Of a stretch of DNA of 20,660 bases, positions 16,241 to 20,660 are shown piece after piece. The notes beneath the pieces were generated by a model. That model was not told the DNA's origin, did not search any database, and saw only the letters and a program-made list of their open reading frames with translations. Made by a program: the position numbers and the translations under genes. Where the stretch lies: the NCBI GenBank assembly GCA_041486185.1, contig JBGPKX010000063.1, positions 1 to 20,660 of the forward strand, in the 5' to 3' direction. Position 1 is the stretch's first letter. Every line of letters starts with the position of its first letter. This DNA comes from QHXW01 sp041486185 (GTDB taxonomy: Bacteria > Acidobacteriota > Terriglobia > Bryobacterales > Bryobacteraceae).

Positions 16241-16254
16241 AATGTTAAGCTCCC
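16241..16254 (-). promoter_or_regulatory. SD plus possible ATT start of the small membrane protein
   Basis: On the minus strand, GGGAG (16254-16250) is followed after six nt (CTTAAC) by ATT (16243-16241), in frame with the downstream open frame. No ATG, GTG or TTG lies in frame between the preceding TGA and the GTG at 16201. The spacing is ideal and the added residues are plausible. Confidence 0.5.
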
Positions 16255-16265
16255 ACGGCTCTCAC

Positions 16266-17204
16266 TTACAACTCTCCCACGATCCGTATCATTTCGCGCA
16301 TCGACGTGTGTGCCGCCACGATCAGCGTGCCGTCGAAGATGTGCGTTTCAAGCCCAATCTGGCCCCGGTATCCGTCGCGCTCCAGCGCGCGCAGAATCGA
16401 TTTCCAGTCGAGTTTCTCCGGTCCCTCCATTACGCCTTTGGCTTTGAACTGCACGTTTTCGATGCGGTTCTTGGGCAGCAGCGCGTAACCATCGGGAAAC
16501 GGGGTTTCGTGATATTCGAGCGTGTTCTGCGGGTCCCAGTTCATGCCGATCCATGGCGAGGGAACGAGGGGCATGATCGCGCCCAGTTCCGCCGACGTCG
16601 CTACGTTGCAGGATTCCTCGTTTTCGATGAGCAGGCGGACCTTGGCTTCGCCCGCCACGTGCGCCATCTCCGTCAGCACCTCCGCGATGCGCGGGAACAG
16701 GGAGCGGGGCTCCTCCACCCGTGAACCGGTGAATACGCGGACTTTGTCGAAGTTCAAAATTTGCGCCGCGCGGATGGCCTGATCCAGCTCCTCCATCCGT
16801 CGCTCGAACCGTTGCGCGCCCTGGGCCAGGCGTTCGGCATAATGCTCGTCGTTTTCGCCGTGGCGCCGCGCGGGGTTGCTGCCCGGCCATGCGTATTTCA
16901 GCATCGAGCTATTCAGAAACGAGATGCGCAGATGGTTGGCTTGGAATTCCGCCGCCGCCGCCCGCAGTTCCGGCTCCGGCAGAAACGTGTATTCCTTGTG
17001 CGCGCCTGGAACCGAGCGCAGCTCGACCCATTGCAGTCCGAACTCTTTGGTGAACGCGATGGCCTCGGCGGGCGTGCGTCCGATCTCATCGGTAATCGCG
17101 CTGAGGTGCGACTTGTCGATGTTGTGGTGCTTGGCCGAAAAAAGGGGTGAGGCTGCTGCGATGCCGGCCGCAAGGACATCCCTTCGGGTCATGTTTTCGA
17201 TCAT
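16266..17204 (-). CDS. Tat-exported sugar phosphate isomerase/epimerase-like TIM barrel
   Basis: This 312-residue protein runs from the ATG at 17204. A Tat signal MTRRDVLAAGIAAASPLFSA lies at residues 5-24. An AP-endonuclease-2-like/xylose-isomerase-like barrel follows. Candidate metal ligands lie in LLIENEES (Glu194 or Glu196), MNWDPQN (Asp224), NVQFKA and IGLETHIFDG (Glu286). The family includes sugar isomerases, epimerases and dehydratases; the substrate is unknown. The open frame extends 59 codons further up, but that part crosses the triple-hairpin repeat at 17269-17334 and puts a Tat signal in mid-protein, so I reject it. An ATG four codons later (17192) is an equally good start, and neither has an SD. 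It is the first gene of a three-gene operon with the small membrane protein and the hydrolase. Confidence 0.86.
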   Translation of the reverse strand: MIENMTRRDVLAAGIAAASPLFSAKHHNIDKSHLSAITDEIGRTPAEAIAFTKEFGLQWVELRSVPGAHKEYTFLPEPELRAAAAEFQANHLRISFLNSSMLKYAWPGSNPARRHGENDEHYAERLAQGAQRFERRMEELDQAIRAAQILNFDKVRVFTGSRVEEPRSLFPRIAEVLTEMAHVAGEAKVRLLIENEESCNVATSAELGAIMPLVPSPWIGMNWDPQNTLEYHETPFPDGYALLPKNRIENVQFKAKGVMEGPEKLDWKSILRALERDGYRGQIGLETHIFDGTLIVAAHTSMREMIRIVGEL

Positions 17205-17268
17205 AGCAAGTGGGTAGGATAGCCATCCCCGCATTTTGCAGGAACAAACCAGCATCGCTGTGGTGGCG

Positions 17269-17334
17269 CAGCCCCTCAGGCTGGGGGTCGAGACTCGTCT
17301 CGACCTTATCAAAGACATGCCGGCACGAGTGCCG
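17269..17334. repeat. Triple-hairpin intergenic element
   Basis: Three inverted repeats follow each other. The first is CAGCC / GGCTG with a five-base loop (17269-17283). The second is GGTCGAGAC / GTCTCGACC with two bases between the arms (17286-17305). The third is CGGCAC / GTGCCG with two bases between (17321-17334). This arrangement in a non-coding gap resembles dispersed REP-like palindromic elements. It lies between the divergent isomerase-like and K+ channel genes. Confidence 0.7.
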
Positions 17335-17402
17335 ACACAGCCGGCCGAGGGCCCGCGCCATACTTCGCCGCAACTCTTCACTGAACCCCCGCCTCACCAC
17401 GC

Positions 17403-17408
17403 TAGAAT
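17403..17408 (+). promoter_or_regulatory. Candidate -10 box of the K+ channel operon
   Basis: TAGAAT lies 33 nt before the ATG at 17441 in the only AT-rich part of the gap 17205-17440. No good -35 is present. The same hexamer precedes the SMP-30-like gene at 8762. Apart from the hairpin element, the gap shows nothing else. Confidence 0.28.
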
Positions 17409-17440
17409 TAACGCACCACCAAGCCAATGGACAGGGAGGA

Positions 17441-18484
17441 ATGGCTGTCCTACGCTTATTAGAACCATCGATGAAATCTCTGCTACAACGATTCGCGTTT
17501 ATTGCCGGCCTGATCGCGCTCACCATGCTGATGGGCACCGTCGGGTTCGCCGTCATCGAAGGCTATTCGCTGTTCGACGCCTTCTACATGACGGTCATTA
17601 CCGTCAGCACCGTGGGTTACGCCGAGATCCATCCGCTCAGCCATGCCGGCAGGATCTTCAACTCGTTTCTCATTTTCTTCGGCGTTACCACCATGTTCTT
17701 CGCCATCGGCGCCATGACGCAGAGCATCATCGAGCTGGAATTGGGAGAATACTTTGGAAAGCGGCGGACCAGGCGCATGATACAGAAACTGGATAAACAT
17801 TTCATCATTTGCGGCTACGGCCGCGTGGGACGGAATGCGTCCCAGGAATTGAAGCGTGCCGGGGTGCCGTTCGTGATCGCCGACCGCAACCCGGACCGGG
17901 TGGAACAAGCCATGCTGGCGGGACTGCTGGCCGTGGAGGCGGATGCCACGCGCGACGAGACCCTGCACGCGGTAGGCATCACGCGGGCGCGCGGCCTGGT
18001 CTCCGCGCTGGCTACCGACGCTGACAATCTGTTCGTCATTCTCTCCGCCAAGAATCTGAATCCGCAGCTTTACGTAGCCACGCGCGCGGGCGAGGAAGAA
18101 GCCGAAGAGAAACTCCGCCGCGCCGGCGCCGACGCGGTATTCGCGCCCTACACCGCGGCCGGCTACCGTCTGGCACAGGCGGTCTTGCGGCCACACGTTT
18201 TCCAGTTCTTCGATTTCGCGACAAAGAACATGGGGCTGGACGTGGACATCGAGCAGGTACGCGTGCAGGAGGTCAGCGAATTCGCCTCGCGCTCCCTCGA
18301 ACAGGCCCGCATCCGCCGCGAGCTGGGCGTTATCGTGCTTGCCATTCGCAAAACCGATGGGCGCATGCTGTTCAACCCGCCGGCTGAAACCGTGATCTCC
18401 GTCGGCGATCATCTCATCGTAATGGGCGAGCCGACCAATCTGCGCGCGCTTGAAAGCATGATGTCGGTCGGGGCCGGCTCATGA
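17441..18484 (+). CDS. Two-helix K+ channel with cytoplasmic RCK (TrkA-N/TrkA-C) domains
   Basis: This 347-residue protein is an Ion_trans_2 pore followed by an RCK module. Helix one is at about 19-38. The pore helix and filter TVITVSTVGYAE (51-62) contain the K+ signature TVGY. Helix two is at about 72-95. TrkA-N spans about 118-240 and has the Rossmann motif GYGRVG (125-130) and Asp148 at the end of strand two. TrkA-C spans about 265-338. This is the MthK/YugO-like architecture, where ligands on RCK gate K+ flow. An ATG at 17441 has GGGAGG only one base away, an unusually short spacing. An ATG at 17471 is possible but has no SD. The last four bases (ATGA) overlap the start of the ACT-DUF5612 gene, so the two are co-translated. 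Confidence 0.92.
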   Translation: MAVLRLLEPSMKSLLQRFAFIAGLIALTMLMGTVGFAVIEGYSLFDAFYMTVITVSTVGYAEIHPLSHAGRIFNSFLIFFGVTTMFFAIGAMTQSIIELELGEYFGKRRTRRMIQKLDKHFIICGYGRVGRNASQELKRAGVPFVIADRNPDRVEQAMLAGLLAVEADATRDETLHAVGITRARGLVSALATDADNLFVILSAKNLNPQLYVATRAGEEEAEEKLRRAGADAVFAPYTAAGYRLAQAVLRPHVFQFFDFATKNMGLDVDIEQVRVQEVSEFASRSLEQARIRRELGVIVLAIRKTDGRMLFNPPAETVISVGDHLIVMGEPTNLRALESMMSVGAGS

Positions 18485-19140
18485 AGCCCGAAACCATCGG
18501 CCTGATGGTGCAAGCGCAGGCCGGGCTGGGCGTGTTGCACCGGCTGACCGGCGTGATCGCCGAACATCAGGGCGACATCACGTCCGTCGAGATTCTCGAA
18601 AACAGCGAGCGCGATGCGCGCATCTATTTCGAGATCGCATTGCCCTCGCCGGTCGCTGAACTGGAGCGCGACCTGCGCGCGCTGCCTATTGTGAAGAGTC
18701 TCGAGGCCGTGAAGAGTTTTCAGCGTATTTACGGCAAGCGCATCATCATTGTCGGCGGCGGAGCGCAAGTGGGGCAGGTGGCTATCGGCGCCATCTCCGA
18801 AGCCGACCGCCACAATATTCGCGGCGAGCACATTTCCGTGGACACGATCCCGCTGGTGGGCGAGCAGCCGCTGGCCGACGCCGTCCGCGCCGTCGCACGC
18901 TTGCCCCGTGCCAAAGCCCTGGTGCTCGCGGGTGCGTTGATGGGCGGCGATATCGAGCAGGCCGTGCGCGAGGTACGCCAATCTGGATTACTGGTCATCA
19001 GCCTGAACATGGCGGGCAGCGTGCCGGACGCGGCCGACCTGGTGGTGACAGATCCCGTGCAGGCCGGCGTCATGGCGGTGATGGCCGTGGCGGATACCGC
19101 CAAGTTCAACGTGGAGCGGTTGAAGCGCCGCGTGTTCTAA
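18481..19140 (+). CDS. ACT-domain protein with DUF5612 (putative ligand-binding regulator)
   Basis: This is a 219-residue cytoplasmic protein. An ACT-like domain lies at about 4-80 (TIGLMVQAQAGLGVLHRLTGVIAEHQGDI). A C-terminal domain at about 85-219 has a Rossmann-like start, GKRIIIVGGGAQVGQVAIGAISEADRHNIRGE, then SVDTIPLVGE, ALVLAGALMGG, SLNMAGSVPDAADLVVTDPVQAG and VMAVADTAKF. I recall this second domain as DUF5612, best known from archaea. ACT domains usually bind amino acids or other small effectors. The ATG overlaps the channel stop by four bases, so the protein is probably made in proportion to the channel and may sense a ligand for it. Its stop overlaps the stop of the convergent anti-sigma gene (19137-19140). 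Confidence 0.85.
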   Translation: MKPETIGLMVQAQAGLGVLHRLTGVIAEHQGDITSVEILENSERDARIYFEIALPSPVAELERDLRALPIVKSLEAVKSFQRIYGKRIIIVGGGAQVGQVAIGAISEADRHNIRGEHISVDTIPLVGEQPLADAVRAVARLPRAKALVLAGALMGGDIEQAVREVRQSGLLVISLNMAGSVPDAADLVVTDPVQAGVMAVMAVADTAKFNVERLKRRVF

Positions 19141-19757
19141 TCGATCTGTATCCCGTACTCCCGCAATAGTTCCCGCGCAGGCGAGTAAATCCGCACGAAA
19201 TAGTTCCCCCGGCGCAGGCCCTTCGCAAGCAGTAACTTGATTCCTGTTTGCGCCGTGACGTCGTGCGCCTGAGCTTGTGCCACACCCTTCGCGTCGACCG
19301 CCTCCACCTCATACGAAGGCAGTAACGGCAACCCTGTGATGTCCAGGCTCAGCGTAAGTGGCCTGCCCGCGGGAGCGTGCAGCGCCTCGGAACCCCGGCT
19401 GGTCTCGAGAAACAATGCCAGCGGCTGCGGTGACGGTGACGAGCGCAACGTAAACCGTAGCGAAATGCCCGCCAGCAGCAGAGCCGCGATCCCCAGGGCG
19501 AACCCGATTCTCCGGAACGTGAGCGCCCCGGAAACCCGTGTCCAAAACTCTTTTTGCGATTCATCCTCTTGCTCCAGCCGGGCGGCCGCATTTCGCATGG
19601 CGGCCACGTAGTCGTCGATTTCTTTCAATTGCTGCTGGCAGTGCGAGCAAGCCAGTAAATGCTCTTCCACTTCGGCCAGCTCGGGCTCTATCAACGAGCC
19701 CATGGCATAACCTTCCAACAATTCGTCACTCGCGTGACCGCTTCGATCCAGTTGCAT
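19137..19757 (-). CDS. Membrane anti-sigma factor with zf-HC2-like zinc finger
   Basis: This is a 206-residue protein. The N-terminal cytoplasmic domain has the His33-x3-Cys37-x2-Cys40 motif (EEHLLACSHC) of zinc-binding anti-sigma domains. One membrane helix lies at about 83-101 (RIGFALGIAALLLAGISLRF). The C-terminal outer domain (105-206) is beta-rich and unassigned. The gene lies 69 bases downstream of an ECF sigma gene on the same strand, which fits a sigma/anti-sigma pair. The outer domain would be the sensor or its anchor. No strong SD is present before the ATG at 19757. Confidence 0.88.
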   Translation of the reverse strand: MQLDRSGHASDELLEGYAMGSLIEPELAEVEEHLLACSHCQQQLKEIDDYVAAMRNAAARLEQEDESQKEFWTRVSGALTFRRIGFALGIAALLLAGISLRFTLRSSPSPQPLALFLETSRGSEALHAPAGRPLTLSLDITGLPLLPSYEVEAVDAKGVAQAQAHDVTAQTGIKLLLAKGLRRGNYFVRIYSPARELLREYGIQID

Positions 19758-19826
19758 GACAGCACCACCCTCGTCTCCGGGACCGACCCCCGCGAGTCCG
19801 TAGTCTTCAATTCTGAAACAACCGCC

Positions 19827-20408
19827 TCAGGAGAAACGCGAGGCCGCTTTCCGCGTCAATCGCCGCTTGCCCAGCTCCCCAAACCGGGCCTTGGCGCGCG
19901 ACTTCAGCAAACGAAACTGAGTTTCCGTCAAGTTCATTTGATCGCAGATCTGCTGCTGCGATTGCTCCAGCAAGTAGAAGCGCGTGAGAATCTCCCGATC
20001 GCGCTTCGAAATGCTATTCAAGACTCTCTTGGCAATCTGTTCGTGTTGCTGGTGGATGGCCGTTTCTTCCGGATCGCGGTTCAGATCCATCACCGCGGTC
20101 CCGGATTCGAGCCCCACCTGTTGCCGCCGGCTGTGAACCGCCTGATCGATGTGTGCGGCCACCTGCCGTCTCACCACCGTCCGGACGAAACCCATCAGCC
20201 GCTCAGGCTCGCGCAGCTCTCCCCGGCGCACGGCCTGCACCACGATCAGGAATGTATCGTGGACCTTGTCTTCCAGGTCCTGCGGTCCCAGTTGACGGCA
20301 CAAATAGAACCTTACACCTCGTGAGAATACGCGATAGAGTTCCTCCATCCCGGATTGATCGTCGGCCCTGATCCTGTCGACTAGATCAATCCAATGCGGG
20401 GCCGACAT
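19827..20408 (-). CDS. ECF-type RNA polymerase sigma factor
   Basis: This 193-residue protein runs from the ATG at 20408. Sigma region 2 spans about 17-88 (GMEELYRVFSRG, LEDKVHDTFLIVVQAV, LMGFVRTVVRRQVAAHI). Region 4 spans about 125-178 (LNSISKRDREILTRFYLLEQS, then the helix-turn-helix QQICDQMNLTETQFRLLKSRAK). A longer form from an ATG at 20471 has GAGG four nt upstream. It would add 21 residues of low protein character and overlap the coding start of the plus-strand phosphorylase gene, so I prefer 20408 (AGGA, 12 nt upstream, weak). It is followed by its probable anti-sigma factor. No promoter of its own could be recognised. Confidence 0.9.
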   Translation of the reverse strand: MSAPHWIDLVDRIRADDQSGMEELYRVFSRGVRFYLCRQLGPQDLEDKVHDTFLIVVQAVRRGELREPERLMGFVRTVVRRQVAAHIDQAVHSRRQQVGLESGTAVMDLNRDPEETAIHQQHEQIAKRVLNSISKRDREILTRFYLLEQSQQQICDQMNLTETQFRLLKSRAKARFGELGKRRLTRKAASRFS

Positions 20409-20412
20409 CTGT

Positions 20413-20660
20413 GTGCTCGATCCTGACGGAGACTTTGTCCGGTATTTAAAAGAGTCAGGAAAAGGGCGCATGAATCCTCATTGGGCCTGTTACCACACGG
20501 AACTTTATGATTTCGAGGAAGGTGGAACGGCCCTTGGCGTTTTGGGTTGCGCGGTGGGCGCTCCGTTTGCGGTTTTGGTTGCGGAGGAGTTGTTTGCCTC
20601 GGGGTGCCGACTGCTTATCAGCATCACTTCCGCAGGACAAATATTGCCGGTTCGAACACC
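20413..20660 (+). CDS. Nucleoside phosphorylase-like protein (C-terminus outside window)
   Basis: A plus-strand frame stays open to the window end, giving 82 codons from a GTG at 20413. It reads VLDPDGDFVRYLKESGKG, then NPHWACYHTELYDFEEGG, then LGVLGCAVGAPFAVLVAEEL and FASGCRLLISITSAGQI. The GAPFA and SAGQ segments fit the phosphate/nucleoside-binding start of the PNP/UDP phosphorylase superfamily (compare GxGxPxA and the GTAGG-like motif). An ATG at 20470 has AGGA nine nt upstream and would start later. The part before it still looks like real protein, so I kept the GTG. The frame is closed by TGA at 20356, so an N-terminal region of the length I recall in relatives would not fit. The gene may be N-terminally shortened. 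It lies back to back with the sigma gene, with four bases between the starts. Confidence 0.75.
   Translation, partial: MLDPDGDFVRYLKESGKGRMNPHWACYHTELYDFEEGGTALGVLGCAVGAPFAVLVAEELFASGCRLLISITSAGQILPVRT

Noticed and set aside
17205..17381. Longer N-terminus of the isomerase-like protein
   Set aside because: It is read through the triple-hairpin element and would put the Tat signal in the middle of the protein.
17483..18412. Open frame of 309 codons on the minus strand
   Set aside because: It is the antisense shadow of the K+ channel gene, whose motifs are unmistakable.
20455..20640. 61-codon open frame on the minus strand
   Set aside because: It is antisense to the phosphorylase-like gene, is rich in basic residues without pattern, and has no SD or homology I recognise.
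1..20660. CRISPR arrays, transposases, phage genes, tRNA or rRNA genes
   Set aside because: I looked for direct-repeat arrays, terminal inverted repeats, recombinase motifs and tRNA-like folds in all gaps and found none.

Overview
The window looks like an acidobacterial chromosome of the Candidatus Solibacter / Bryobacterales type. The evidence is its gene families and its high-GC style, with long open frames on the antisense strands. These families include a secreted beta-propeller protein ending in the Solibacter-type C-terminal domain (TIGR03437-like), a PPC-domain / DUF1549-DUF1553 / DUF1501 operon, and several Tat-exported enzymes. I see no mobile element, CRISPR array, tRNA or rRNA. Names rest on motif reading, not on database searches.

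Positions 1-5330 (minus strand): a tightly coupled three-gene operon. The order is a secreted PPC-repeat protein, a Planctomycetes-type cytochrome-like DUF1549/DUF1553 protein with a Big_2 domain, and a Tat-exported DUF1501 protein cut by the window edge. Positions 5449-8597 (minus): a secreted propeller-TIGR03437 protein with a SAM methyltransferase overlapping its stop. Positions 8787-9755 (plus): a secreted SMP-30/gluconolactonase-like enzyme, convergent with a secreted GH20-like hexosaminidase at 9760-12075 (minus).

Positions 12269-12984 (minus): an RRM RNA-binding protein followed by a small basic/acidic protein. The RRM leader carries a perfect 8-bp inverted repeat that can mask its Shine-Dalgarno (SD) sequence, and an imperfect palindrome covers its promoter. 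Positions 13190-14786 (plus): a MotA/MotB-like pair preceded by three perfect or near-perfect 13-bp tandem repeats abutting the ribosome binding site. Positions 14819-17204 (minus): an operon of a Tat-exported sugar isomerase/epimerase-like protein, a one-helix membrane protein with a probable ATT start, and an alpha/beta hydrolase.

Positions 17269-19140: a triple-hairpin intergenic element, then (plus) a two-helix K+ channel with RCK domains. It is translationally coupled by an ATGA overlap to an ACT-DUF5612 protein. This is the most attractive candidate for an undescribed small system, a ligand-sensing ACT protein paired with a gated K+ channel. Positions 19137-20408 (minus): an ECF sigma factor and its zinc-finger anti-sigma partner. 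Positions 20413-20660 (plus): the start of a nucleoside-phosphorylase-like gene that runs off the window and lies back to back with the sigma gene.
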